Assembly: GCA_903907995.1 (NCBI GenBank)
Contig: CAIVQH010000001.1
Coordinates: forward strand, 1 to 64,000
DNA: 64,000 nt
Reading direction: 5' to 3'
Origin: an uncultured Verrucomicrobiota bacterium
Lineage (GTDB): Bacteria > Verrucomicrobiota > Verrucomicrobiia > Limisphaerales > UBA9464
In this document: one piece after another, positions 46,204-57,898 of the stretch
Numbering within the stretch: position 1 is the first letter of the stretch
Layout of the letters: each line of letters opens with the position of its first letter
Made by a program: the position numbers and the translations under genes
The notes under the pieces: generated by a model
The model's database searches: none
Told to the model about the DNA's origin: nothing
What the model saw: only the letters and a program-made list of their open reading frames with translations

Positions 46204-46968
46204 ATGCCCGCCAGCAAGCCATCGCCCATCCGTCGTACCCAAACCCGCCCGCCGGCCTCCGTCGTTGTCCCCGAGGTCACGCCGAAGCGCTTCTACGGCC
46301 ACGGTCTTCCCGGTGAGGATCTTACCAAGCTGAACGGCAAGCTGATTGTCGTCGAGGGGGCGGACGGCTCGGGGCGCTCCACCCAGATTTCCCAGCTCGT
46401 CCAGTGGCTCGAAGGTACTGGCCACGCCACCCTGCAGGTCGGGCTCAAACGCTCCACCCTCGTCAGCGAGGAATTGGAGCAGGCGCAGAATGGCAACATC
46501 CTCTCCCGCACCACATTGTCGCTGTTTTACGCGACCGATTTCGCCGACCAGCTGGAGAATGCAATCCTGCCCGCCCTCCGGGCCGGCTTTATGGTCCTCG
46601 CCGACCGCTATATCTATACCCTCATGGTCCGTGACCTCGTGCGGGGCGTGGATGAGGCGTGGTTGCGGAATGTCTATGGCATCGCCCTCGTGCCCGACGC
46701 CGTGATCTACCTCGACGTGCGGCCGGAGCAGCTCGTCCAGCGCGTCTTCGCCAAGAACCAGTCGCTCGACTACTGGGAAAGCGGCATGGACCTCGGCCTT
46801 TCCCGCGACATGTTCGACAGCTTCCTGAAATACCAGGCGCTGATGCGCGCCGCCTTCCGCCGCCTGCAAAAGACCTACGGTTTCGCCATCGTGGATGGCG
46901 AACGCCCGCCCTCCGAAGTCAGCGAGGAGCTGAAGCAGAAAATCTCGGCGGTTCTGGCCGGACACTGA
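46204..46968 (+). CDS. Thymidylate-kinase-like protein with Arg in Walker A, second of pair
   Basis: 254 aa. A 45-residue N-terminal extension rich in Pro and Arg precedes LIVVEGADGSGRSTQISQL. The Walker A lysine is replaced by Arg58. The rest parallels the first copy: TDFADQLENAILPALRAGFMVLADRYIYTLMVRDLVRG, YLDVRPEQLVQRV. It may be a regulatory or catalytically altered partner, or a working variant; sequence alone does not decide. The two genes probably form one operon. Confidence 0.82.
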   Translation: MPASKPSPIRRTQTRPPASVVVPEVTPKRFYGHGLPGEDLTKLNGKLIVVEGADGSGRSTQISQLVQWLEGTGHATLQVGLKRSTLVSEELEQAQNGNILSRTTLSLFYATDFADQLENAILPALRAGFMVLADRYIYTLMVRDLVRGVDEAWLRNVYGIALVPDAVIYLDVRPEQLVQRVFAKNQSLDYWESGMDLGLSRDMFDSFLKYQALMRAAFRRLQKTYGFAIVDGERPPSEVSEELKQKISAVLAGH

Positions 46969-47034
46969 ACCAGCGTGGGAGCGGCGCCAAGCCCGTCGGT
47001 CATCTTGCCCGCTACCTTTACGGTCAGCGGATTC

Positions 47035-47075
47035 ACTGACCTACTCGCTTACTGACCTACTGGCTCACTCTCGGC

Positions 47076-47081
<6 letters not shown>
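47035..47081. repeat. Short tandem repeat ACTGACCTACTCGCTT
   Basis: ACTGACCTACTCGCTT is followed directly by ACTGACCTACTGGCTC and then by ACTCTCGGCTCACT. The words resemble the heptamer tracts in dnaE and the CysJ-like gene. It ends at the secA stop codon (47076). Confidence 0.65.
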
Positions 47082-50150
<3,069 letters not shown>

Positions 50151-50490
50151 TGACGGACGCGGTTCTTTACGGAGGCGAGAAGCTAGGGGCCGCGTTGTAA
50201 CCCGTCAAAGGCTTTGGCCGGGGCTGTTTTGAAGGCGTATCTGAACAACAAATGAACGAAGGAACCAAGAAAGGCGGGCGCGCATCTCTAGCCTCGCCGC
50301 GAAGTCCGCGAGGTTTTGGAGTGCGGCAGCCCTCTGCCGCTTTGATCGGGGCGCCCGACCAGAAGGAGTCATGCTTCAGTCCTTCGGCCATCCATCCGGC
50401 GGCCGAAAGCGCCAGAGGACTGGCGCAGTCCAAGACGCTACCGCGACCTTGATGCCGTTTGTTCTTCTCCGGACGGTCAGCCGTCCCGGT
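50151..50490. other. Region holding copy 1 of a long direct repeat
   Basis: About 340 bases upstream of secA and downstream of the TPR protein gene. It is mostly repeat (50232-50447). The 80 bases next to the secA start presumably include its promoter, but I cannot assign boxes. Confidence 0.5.
50232..50447. repeat. Long dispersed repeat, copy 1
   Basis: 216 bases that align along their full length with 51798-52016 in the same orientation. Diagnostic words: TATCTGAACAACAAA, GAAGTCCGCGAGG, GTGCGGCAGCCCTCTGCCGC, GCGGCCGAAAGCGCCAGAGG and AGTCCAAGACGCTACCGCGA. Internal palindromes (GCGGCAGccctCTGCCGC) suggest folding. Confidence 0.9.
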
Positions 50491-51729
50491 TCAACGAAGT
50501 GGCTCGTGAGCCAGCGGTGCCGACCAGTCGTAAGTGGGACGATTGGTGCCGCCGCTGAATGTCACTCCTTCCGGATGAAACGGCATGCCGGAAGCATCGT
50601 GCTGAGGATGGCATTGCAGGCGGACGATCCCCCATTCGGCCACGGGGCGAACCTCCCCGGGTTCGCTGATACCATTGCGATTCAGGTCGTGCCACAGGGC
50701 CAGGCCGTCCAGTTCGTGCCCTTCCAGCACGCCGTTGCCGTCATCATCCAGCGCGGCCAGCGGCTCATAGCCATCACGCCAGAAGATCCAGAAGGTGACC
50801 GCGCCGAACAATTGCAGTCCCGAGGCGATCTTGCCGGCATGCCGGGGATCCCAGACCAGCCAGGCGGCACGATCGTTGATCCAGCCCCAACGCCGGGGCA
50901 GGCCGGAACCGTCCAGATCAAAGGGCACGGTTGCAGCCGGATCAATGAGACTGGCCAGGTCGGTTTCGGCCGTTAAGGGAACTGTTACCGGTGTGATCAT
51001 CCGCCCCATGCGGGAAAGAGCGGTTTGTCTCTGTTTCAAATCCGCGATTTCTTTGGCGTCCCGGACTGGATCGAGAATTTTTAACAGATAGCCGATGGTT
51101 TCTTCGCTGAAGCAAATCCCCGGGCCAAGGTGGCGCTTTTGCCAGCCAAACCATTCTTTTTCTCGAATGGTGAGCCGAACCGTGTCCATCAACTCGTCCA
51201 CCTTCGTGCCGACTTCCTTGTTCCAAGCCACTTCAAGGGTCTTACGATACTGTCGGATCGCGTCGTTAGTTCGGCCTGCCTGATTCAGGGCCCACCCATA
51301 GCCGAGATTGGCCGGGAGGATCAGCCAGCGATCATCCTGGTTCGTCGAATTTGGAAGCAAGGCCAGCAGCCTTTCGAAATGCCTGATGGAATTGGTCGAG
51401 TGCCTGGCAATCGTCAGCTTGAGGACCAGATTGGTGGGAAGCTCGTACGCCCCCGAGGCTCCCGAATCTTCAATGAGCTGCGGCATTCCATCCTTTTTAG
51501 ACACAGCTACGTTGGTCACCTGTGTGGAAGCCGCCATGGCCTCCAGGCGTGCCAGATAATAGAGGACGCGTGCGTCATTGGTGTTCTGTGTCAGCCGACG
51601 CTCCAAATTCCCGATCAACCGGTCGATGGGAACATCTTGAGTCTCCGCATCGCCAAACATCCCGTGCAGGGGATGCGCACAGAACAACGCCATCAATAGC
51701 GTGAGGAGGGTGATGGTGACCTTCTTCAT
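50491..51729 (-). CDS. Secreted TPR-like protein with calcium-binding-like loops
   Basis: 412 aa. Signal peptide (MKKVTITLLTLLMALFCAH). Residues ~30-180 contain TPR-like helices (DRLIGNLERRLTQNTNDARVLYYLARLE; LGYGWALNQAGRTNDAIRQYRKTLE). Residues ~330-365 hold two EF-hand or dockerin-like loops: DDDGNGVLEGHEL and DLNRNGISEPGEV. The family is not recognised. GC is lower than in the surrounding genes, and it lies exactly between two direct copies of a ~217-base repeat, so it may have been acquired with them. Confidence 0.78.
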   Translation of the reverse strand: MKKVTITLLTLLMALFCAHPLHGMFGDAETQDVPIDRLIGNLERRLTQNTNDARVLYYLARLEAMAASTQVTNVAVSKKDGMPQLIEDSGASGAYELPTNLVLKLTIARHSTNSIRHFERLLALLPNSTNQDDRWLILPANLGYGWALNQAGRTNDAIRQYRKTLEVAWNKEVGTKVDELMDTVRLTIREKEWFGWQKRHLGPGICFSEETIGYLLKILDPVRDAKEIADLKQRQTALSRMGRMITPVTVPLTAETDLASLIDPAATVPFDLDGSGLPRRWGWINDRAAWLVWDPRHAGKIASGLQLFGAVTFWIFWRDGYEPLAALDDDGNGVLEGHELDGLALWHDLNRNGISEPGEVRPVAEWGIVRLQCHPQHDASGMPFHPEGVTFSGGTNRPTYDWSAPLAHEPLR

Positions 51730-51797
51730 GGACGAAGCTGCAGCGCCATGAGTTCACACCCGGGAGCAGGCGCGTTCAAATGCAAACGGCAGCCTTC

Positions 51798-52016
51798 TAA
51801 GGCCTGTATCTGAACAACAAAGAAACAAAGGAACGAAGGGAGGCGGGCACGACTTCTCCGGCGCCCTGTGAAGTCCGCGAGGTCTTGGACTGCGGCAGCC
51901 CCCTGCCGCTTTGGTCGGGGTAACCGGCAAGCGGGAGTCATACTTCGGCCCAGTGTCCATCCAACCGGCGGCCGAAAGCGCCAGAGGACTGGCACAGTCC
52001 AAGACGCTACCGCGAC
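51798..52016. repeat. Long dispersed repeat, copy 2
   Basis: 219 bases aligned with 50232-50447 in direct orientation. Contains GACTGCGGCAGCCCCCTGCCGC and GCCAGAGGACTGGCACAGTC. The ends differ slightly from copy 1, consistent with independent decay. Confidence 0.9.
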
Positions 52017-52029
52017 TCAGCTCTCCGCT

Positions 52030-52097
52030 CGTAGCAGCCGACGTGAGGCTCTGACTTCGCCGTCGTTCAGATGGAGCCTCGTCACCTCGGCTGCTAC
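52030..52097. repeat. Decayed copy of the CGTAGCAGCCGACGTGAGG hairpin
   Basis: The left arm CGTAGCAGCCGACGTGAGGCTC is intact. The right arm GAGCCTCGTCACCTCGGCTGCTAC has two changes relative to the copy at 45299. It abuts copy 2 of the long repeat 13 bases away. Confidence 0.85.
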
Positions 52098-52101
52098 CCT
52101 C

Positions 52102-54321
52102 TCAGGCTGGTGAAATCTTGACCGCGCAGTGCTTGTAGCTGGGCTGGCGGGAGTGGGGATCAAAGCTGCCGAACGTGAGCCGGTTCACCGCATCGTAGTG
52201 CATCGGGATGAACACCTGGCCCGGTTGCACCGTGGGCGTGACGAACGCCGTCGCGGTCAGGCTCGCGCGGCGGGAGCTGACCGTGACCTGCGAATGCGGC
52301 GCGATGTCCAGCCGGCGCGCGTCGTCAGGATGGATCTCCACGTAGCAGTCGGCCGGATAGAGTTTGCGCAAGATCTCGGACTTCGCGGTGCGCGTGTTGG
52401 TGTGCCACTGCGCGGAGGTGCCGCGACCGGTGAGCAGCGTGAAGGGAAACGCGGCATCGGTCGGTTCGGCGACCGGGCGCGGCTGGTCGAAGAGGAACTT
52501 CGCGCGGCCATCGGGTGTGTAAAACCGGCCGTCGGTGAACAGGCGGCGTTCCCGGTGGTCGGGCCCGGGCGAGCCTTCCGCCGCCTGCGTGCTTTCCGCC
52601 CAAGGCCATTGGATGCCGCCTTCCTGATCAATATGCCGGTAATCCCGGATGCCCGTGATGTCACACGGCTGGCCGGCGCTGAGGCGCTTGAGAATCTGGA
52701 AGGCCGCCTCGGGCGAGCGCCATTCGCGGAACATGTCGCCACAGCCCCAGGCTGCCGCAATGAGCTGAAAAATGGCGAAATCGCTCAGCGCCTCACCCGG
52801 GGCGCGCAGGACTTTTTTCACCAGTCCGAAACGCCGCTCGCTGTTAATCAGCGTGCCCTCCTTCTCGCCCCAGCCGGCCGCTGGCAGAATCAGATGGGCA
52901 CGCTGGGCCGTGTCGGTGGTATGGTAGAGATCCTGGACGACCAGGAAATCGAGCTTCTTGACCAGGTCATTGAAGCGGCCCTGATGAATCCAGGAATGCG
53001 ACGAGTTGGTCGCGATGATCCACAGCCCCTTGATGGCCCCGGACTCGATGCCGTCCACGATCTGATCGTAGGCCCACGAATTCTGCGCCGGGATGGTCTC
53101 GGTCGGAATGCCGAGTGCCTGCGCCACGGTTTGGCGATCCTCAGCCTTCGTGAAGTCGCGGCCGCCGAGCAGTGACGTGGCGTTCGCGAAGAGCCGCGAG
53201 CCCATCGCGTTGCACTGGCCGGTGATGCTGTTCGCCCCGGTACCGGGTCGGCCGATGTTCCCGGTCATCAGCGCGAGGTTGATGATGGCCTGCGCGGTGC
53301 GCGTGGCCTCGTGGCCCTGGTTCACGCCCATCGTCCACCAGAAGCTGACACGCTTCCCGGTCGCGATGAGTTCCACGCAGCGGTCGAAATCCTCCCGCGG
53401 CAGCTTCGCGGCCTCGCACGCGCGCTCCGGAGTGAACTCGGCGACAAACTGCGCGAACGCCTCGAAACCCTTCGTGTGGTCCTCCACGAACTCCCGCTTC
53501 ACCGCGCCGCGGGCGATCAGCGCGTGAGCCAGCCCGTAGAGCAGCGTAAGGTCCGACTTCGGCGCGAGCGACAGATGCAGCGTCGCGTTCATCGCCGTTT
53601 CCGTGCGGCGCGGATCCAGCACGATGATCTCCGGCCGGTGAGGATTGCGCAGCACGCGCTGCCACATGATGGGATGCGCGATGCAGGGGTTGGCGCCGAC
53701 GAAGACCAGCACATCCGACTCCTCGAAGTCGGCGTAGGTGTAGGGCGGGGCGTCGAAGCCGAAGCTCTGCTTGTAGGCCACGTGCGCGGTGGCCATGCAC
53801 TGGCGCGTGTTCGAGTCGGCGTGCAACCCGCCCATGCCGAACTTGAACAATGACCCCACGAAGGCCATCTCCTCAGTGCAGATCTGCCCCGTGCTCAGGT
53901 AGGCGATGCTGTGCTTGCCGTGACGCTCCTGAATGCCCTTGAAGCGCGTCACGAACTCGTTCATCGCCCGCACCCACGAGACCGGTTCGAGCGTGCCGGT
54001 GGCCGCATTCCGCAGCAGCGGGGCCGTGGCGCGGTCGGGCGCGGCGAGCGGGGTGAGCGCTTCCCAGCCCTTCGGGCACGCCATGCCGAGGTTCACCGGA
54101 TACTCCGGGTCCGCCGTGAGATTGACGGCCTGGCCATCTTTGAGGTGGACGTTCAGTCCGCAGCCGGTGGAGCAGAAACCGCAGACCATCGTGGTGGTCG
54201 TGTCGGGCTTCAGCCGCGTGGGCACCTGGCCCAGCCCGAACGACCCCGGCGCGCGCACGAGATCTTCGGTGAGCGGGCCGGTCCACTGTCGGAGGAGGGA
54301 ATTGATGGGGAGCTGGCTCAT
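52102..54321 (-). CDS. nasA: Assimilatory nitrate reductase, molybdenum catalytic subunit
   Basis: 739 aa from [15 protein letters not shown], fixed by an ATGA overlap with the upstream gene. Reduces nitrate to nitrite in the cytoplasm. The 4Fe-4S cysteines are C47, C50, C54 and C82 ([14 protein letters not shown]). Molybdopterin-binding signatures include [38 protein letters not shown] and the C-terminal dinucleotide-binding domain ([17 protein letters not shown]). There is no C-terminal 2Fe-2S extension as in Klebsiella-type NasA, so it is closer to the NarB/NasC size class. Last gene of the nitrate operon. Formate dehydrogenase is an alternative for this fold, but the operon makes nitrate far more likely. 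Confidence 0.91.
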   Translation of the reverse strand: MSQLPINSLLRQWTGPLTEDLVRAPGSFGLGQVPTRLKPDTTTTMVCGFCSTGCGLNVHLKDGQAVNLTADPEYPVNLGMACPKGWEALTPLAAPDRATAPLLRNAATGTLEPVSWVRAMNEFVTRFKGIQERHGKHSIAYLSTGQICTEEMAFVGSLFKFGMGGLHADSNTRQCMATAHVAYKQSFGFDAPPYTYADFEESDVLVFVGANPCIAHPIMWQRVLRNPHRPEIIVLDPRRTETAMNATLHLSLAPKSDLTLLYGLAHALIARGAVKREFVEDHTKGFEAFAQFVAEFTPERACEAAKLPREDFDRCVELIATGKRVSFWWTMGVNQGHEATRTAQAIINLALMTGNIGRPGTGANSITGQCNAMGSRLFANATSLLGGRDFTKAEDRQTVAQALGIPTETIPAQNSWAYDQIVDGIESGAIKGLWIIATNSSHSWIHQGRFNDLVKKLDFLVVQDLYHTTDTAQRAHLILPAAGWGEKEGTLINSERRFGLVKKVLRAPGEALSDFAIFQLIAAAWGCGDMFREWRSPEAAFQILKRLSAGQPCDITGIRDYRHIDQEGGIQWPWAESTQAAEGSPGPDHRERRLFTDGRFYTPDGRAKFLFDQPRPVAEPTDAAFPFTLLTGRGTSAQWHTNTRTAKSEILRKLYPADCYVEIHPDDARRLDIAPHSQVTVSSRRASLTATAFVTPTVQPGQVFIPMHYDAVNRLTFGSFDPHSRQPSYKHCAVKISPA

Positions 54322-56081
54322 GGCATTCCCGGCATCTTGTCCGGCGCGACCGAGGTGAAGAACAGGTATCGCTCGGAGATTTCCCCCAGCAGGCAGAGAC
54401 CCAGCGCGACGACCGCCACGACGGGCGGAGCCGCCTTTTCCGCGAAGGCGAAAGGAAGGAAGACGCCGCCCATGAGACCTGCCAGCAACCTGAGCACCAG
54501 CGCCGGTCGCAGCGTGTCGAGCTGGAGGGCGGCGGTGTGGCGCAGCTGGGTCCAAAGCTCGGAGTCCGAGTCGGCGTGCTTCAGGATCGCCAAGTCACTG
54601 GCGAGCTTGGGCAGGCTGATGAGCATTAGGGCGACCGCCAGCACCGGCGCCGGGGCGAAGGCAAACGCGAGCGCGGTCCCGAGCACCAGTGCCGAACCGA
54701 GGAAGCGCGGCGCGGTGGAACTGACCCGCCAGAATTTCCGGTGCGTGTCGGCGTACACCATCGTCTGGGCGTACAGCGCGGCCAGGCCCAGGCCGACGAC
54801 GGGCGCGCTCCAGAGCAGGACCGGAATCTCGCCGGCACGGCGGAGCCAGTCGGCAACCGACGGCGGCACAAATTTCAACTGGCTGGCCCAGTCGGCCCAC
54901 AGCAACGCCAGCGCGCCAGTTGCGGCCCCGGCGAAGGCGTTCAGCACGATGGCTTCGCGGCTGAGCCAGCTCGTCCGCCAGCCAAGCCACACGCGCCACG
55001 CCTTCGTGGGCTGGCCGAGGTGGAAGACACTGGCCAGAAGTCCGCCACTCAGCAGGGCAAAGGAGACGGCGGCCAGCCCCGGCGTGATGCCACCTGCAGG
55101 GCCCTCGATGGACAGCGCCGCCACCGCGAAAAAGCCGCCGATGCCCGCCTGGGTGAGCACAAGCATGAGCACGAGCGGCCAGTGCGCGCGCTGGGGCTTC
55201 CGTTCGCTGTGATCAGCAGCGCGGAGCGAGGCATTGGGCTTCGAGGAGATGTAGCGGGTCGTCGGCCGGGTGATCGCGGCGTCGGGCGAGTCGGGCAGCC
55301 AGCCGTTGATCCCGGCATTCTCCGTCGCAGACTTCAGGCTTTGGGCGGCCAGTTCGGTCAGATTCACCAGCGTGATGCGGATGGCCTCATTCGGGCAGGC
55401 CTGCACGCAGGCGGGCGCCTCGCCTTCCGCGAGCCGGCCGTGGCACATGTCGCACTTCCGCACGATGCCGCGCTTGGCCGAATACTTCGGCACGTCATAG
55501 GGACACTTGAGGATGCAGTAGCTGCAGCCGATGCACTGGTCGTCGAGGTGACGGACGATGCCGGTGACCGGGTCCTTGTCATAGGCCAGCACCGGGCAGC
55601 CCAGCATACAGCCCGGCTCGGCGCAGTGGTGACAGGCGGTCGTGACGGTCTGCTGGAGGGGAATGACCTTGTTGCCAGGCGAGGGCACGTACGGGAGGCG
55701 GCCGGCGGGATTTCCTTCGTCCTTTTTCACGGCCCGCTGCACCTGCGCCAGCGGCACGATCGCCTCGCCGACCAGGAAGCCGACCTCACGCCACGATTCG
55801 TCGTCGTCCAGCCCGTTCAGCGAATGGCAGGCGGTGACACAACCCTTGCAACCGGAGCACTGGTCAAGGTTGACCTCGAAGGCGAACTGCTCGCCGGGCC
55901 GCGGTGCGGTGAGCGGGATCAGGTCACGGTAGTGCGACTCCAGCAGCGGGCCGTCGTGGCGGTCGTGCGCGCGCGAGAACTTGGCCACCGCCGTGAGCTG
56001 GCGCTGCTCGGCCAGCAACTGGTCGATCAGCGTGGAGACCTGCTCCTCCGGGTTTCCGTCATGGCCGGCTTTGGGCATCAA
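54318..56081 (-). CDS. Fused DmsB-like ferredoxin and DmsC/NrfD-like membrane anchor
   Basis: 587 aa. Residues ~70-235 carry four 4Fe-4S cysteine clusters ([55 protein letters not shown]). Residues ~300-585 contain about eight membrane helices ([42 protein letters not shown]), resembling a DmsC-type anchor. It would carry electrons from membrane quinol to the nitrate reductase encoded next. In many bacteria these are two genes; here they form one protein. Its 3' end overlaps nasA by ATGA. Gap to nirA: 24 bases. Confidence 0.88.
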   Translation of the reverse strand: MMPKAGHDGNPEEQVSTLIDQLLAEQRQLTAVAKFSRAHDRHDGPLLESHYRDLIPLTAPRPGEQFAFEVNLDQCSGCKGCVTACHSLNGLDDDESWREVGFLVGEAIVPLAQVQRAVKKDEGNPAGRLPYVPSPGNKVIPLQQTVTTACHHCAEPGCMLGCPVLAYDKDPVTGIVRHLDDQCIGCSYCILKCPYDVPKYSAKRGIVRKCDMCHGRLAEGEAPACVQACPNEAIRITLVNLTELAAQSLKSATENAGINGWLPDSPDAAITRPTTRYISSKPNASLRAADHSERKPQRAHWPLVLMLVLTQAGIGGFFAVAALSIEGPAGGITPGLAAVSFALLSGGLLASVFHLGQPTKAWRVWLGWRTSWLSREAIVLNAFAGAATGALALLWADWASQLKFVPPSVADWLRRAGEIPVLLWSAPVVGLGLAALYAQTMVYADTHRKFWRVSSTAPRFLGSALVLGTALAFAFAPAPVLAVALMLISLPKLASDLAILKHADSDSELWTQLRHTAALQLDTLRPALVLRLLAGLMGGVFLPFAFAEKAAPPVVAVVALGLCLLGEISERYLFFTSVAPDKMPGMP

Positions 56082-56105
56082 GAGATACGTTGCGGCACAC
56101 CGGGC

Positions 56106-57896
56106 TCAGGCACCGCCGAGCAGCTCCTGGAGTTTGCCGAGGTCGTGACGGGTGGTGAACGACAGGAACGTCTCGCCGGGTTGCCGGTGCCGGAGATAGC
56201 CGTTGAGGATCTTCTCCATCATGGGTTTCAGCTCCGCGACACTCACGCCGGTGAAGAGTTGCCGACCCACGGCCTGTTTGCCGCCAAAGCCGCCGCCGAC
56301 AAAGATGTGGTAACCCTCCACCGACTCGCCGCCGACCTTCACCTTCGCGCCGAGCAGGCCCAGGTCGCCCATGTAGTGCTGCGCGCAGGAATTGGGGCAG
56401 CCGGTGATATGGACATTGATCGGCTGGTCGAGCGTCACGCGCGAATCCAGCCACTTCATCAGGTCGAGCGCGTGGCCCTTGGTGTCCGCGCCGGCGAACT
56501 TGCAGTAGGAATTACCGGTGCAGGCGATGAACCCGCTCCTGAGATTCGACTGCCGCGCCTCGAAGCCGAGCTTCAGCAGCGCCTTCCTCGCCGTCTCGAC
56601 AAAGGCGTCGCGGACGTGCGGGAGGACGAAGTTCTGCCAGACCGTCAGACGGATTTCGCCGCCGCCGTAGAGGTCCGCGATCTCGGCGAGCCGCCGCAGC
56701 TGCTTCGCGGTGAGCTGGCCCACCGGGACCGTCGCGCCAATCCAGTTCAGCCCCGCCTGCTTCTGCGGATAAATCCCCACGTGCGGGTGCGCAACTTCGA
56801 GCTTTGGGTTGGGTGCTTCGACCACGGCTCCGGCGGGAACCCGCAGCAACTGATAACCCAGCAGCTTCTCCGTCTCCGCCAGGTATTGCTCGAGTGTCCA
56901 GGTTTCGAGAAGGTGCTTCAGCCGCGCCTTCTTGCGGTCGCTGCGGTTGCCGTTGGCGATGTAAACGCGGAGCAGCGCCGAAGTGACTTTGAGCACTTCA
57001 TCCGGCTTCACGAGCACGCCGAGGTCGCGGGCGAAGGCCTTGTGGCCGGTCGCACCGCCGAGCGCGACGCGGAAGTAAACGCCCTCCGCGATCTGGTCGG
57101 TGATGAGCCGGTTGCCAGCGGACCCGTCAGCCTTCGCGACCACCTTCACCGCCTTGAAGCCGATGTCATTGGTGTCCTCAACGGTCGGGATCTTGCCGCC
57201 GCCGTGGAAGGCGATGTTGAACTTGCGGGGCAGGTCGTAGAACTCGCGATGGTTCAGGATGAGCTGCCCGAGTGCGTGCGTGAGCGGCAGCGTGTCGATG
57301 AGCTCGTCGGGGTCCACACCGGCCGCCGGGTCACACGTGAGGTTGCGGATGTTGTCCGCGCCCGCGCCGCGCGTGTGCAGGCCGATCGACTGGATGCGGC
57401 GCACGAACTCGACGGTGTCCTTCGGCAGGATGAGCCGCATCTGCAGGTTCGCCCGGGTCGTGATCTGCACGTAGCCGCTCGTGAGCTGGTCGGCGACGTT
57501 CGCCAGTTCGCGGAGCTGGAAGCTGTAGAGCTGGCCACCGGGAATCCGCAGGCGTGCCATGTAGGCCTCCTTGTTGGGCGTGAGGTAGAACAGGCCCTGC
57601 CACTTGAAGCGGAAGGTGTTCTCCTTGTCCGGCGCCTGGTTCGCCGCCGCGTGCTGGAGCAGCAGCGGGTAGGCGTCCAGCGGATGCAGCTCGTGCTTGA
57701 TGCGCTCCTCGGGAATGAGGTCGTCCAAGTTCGGCTGGGCGGGTCCCGTCGGCGCGGCGGCGGGATTAGGCAGAACGTCGCCGAAGGAGAGGCCGCGGTT
57801 CTGCAGGCCGGCGAAGAGCCCTTCGAGATAGGCAGTCTGTTCGCCGGAGAGTTTCTGGCCGGCGACTTCGGAAAAGGGAATTTTGGGCGTGCTCAT
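56106..57896 (-). CDS. nirA: NirA-type siroheme nitrite reductase
   Basis: 596 aa. Six-electron reduction of nitrite to ammonium. The siroheme/4Fe-4S ligands are C459 and C465 (CTGNSYCKFA) and C500 and C504 (GCPNSCAQHY). Two ferrodoxin-like halves are visible (RIPGGQLYSFQLRELA..; NWIGATVPVGQLTAKQLRRL). Residues 17-30 (SGEQTAYLEGLFAG) match, at identical positions, the N-terminal motif of the flavoprotein encoded next to it. A sulfite reductase is the main alternative, but the nitrate transporter and nitrate reductase argue for nitrite. It begins 2 bases after the flavoprotein stop. Confidence 0.9.
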   Translation of the reverse strand: MSTPKIPFSEVAGQKLSGEQTAYLEGLFAGLQNRGLSFGDVLPNPAAAPTGPAQPNLDDLIPEERIKHELHPLDAYPLLLQHAAANQAPDKENTFRFKWQGLFYLTPNKEAYMARLRIPGGQLYSFQLRELANVADQLTSGYVQITTRANLQMRLILPKDTVEFVRRIQSIGLHTRGAGADNIRNLTCDPAAGVDPDELIDTLPLTHALGQLILNHREFYDLPRKFNIAFHGGGKIPTVEDTNDIGFKAVKVVAKADGSAGNRLITDQIAEGVYFRVALGGATGHKAFARDLGVLVKPDEVLKVTSALLRVYIANGNRSDRKKARLKHLLETWTLEQYLAETEKLLGYQLLRVPAGAVVEAPNPKLEVAHPHVGIYPQKQAGLNWIGATVPVGQLTAKQLRRLAEIADLYGGGEIRLTVWQNFVLPHVRDAFVETARKALLKLGFEARQSNLRSGFIACTGNSYCKFAGADTKGHALDLMKWLDSRVTLDQPINVHITGCPNSCAQHYMGDLGLLGAKVKVGGESVEGYHIFVGGGFGGKQAVGRQLFTGVSVAELKPMMEKILNGYLRHRQPGETFLSFTTRHDLGKLQELLGGA

Positions 57897-57898
57897 GT

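Larger units (their letters stand above)
51730..52101. other. Region holding copy 2 of the long repeat and a decayed hairpin
   Basis: About 370 bases between the TPR protein gene and the end of the nitrate operon. Contains 51798-52016 and 52030-52097, described separately. No gene or clear terminator seen. Confidence 0.5.

Noticed and set aside
50491-51729. Reading the two Asp/Asn loops of the TPR protein as a dockerin (cellulosome)
   Set aside because: The loops are spaced like a generic EF-hand pair, no cohesin or glycoside hydrolase is nearby, and the surrounding residues do not fit the dockerin pattern.
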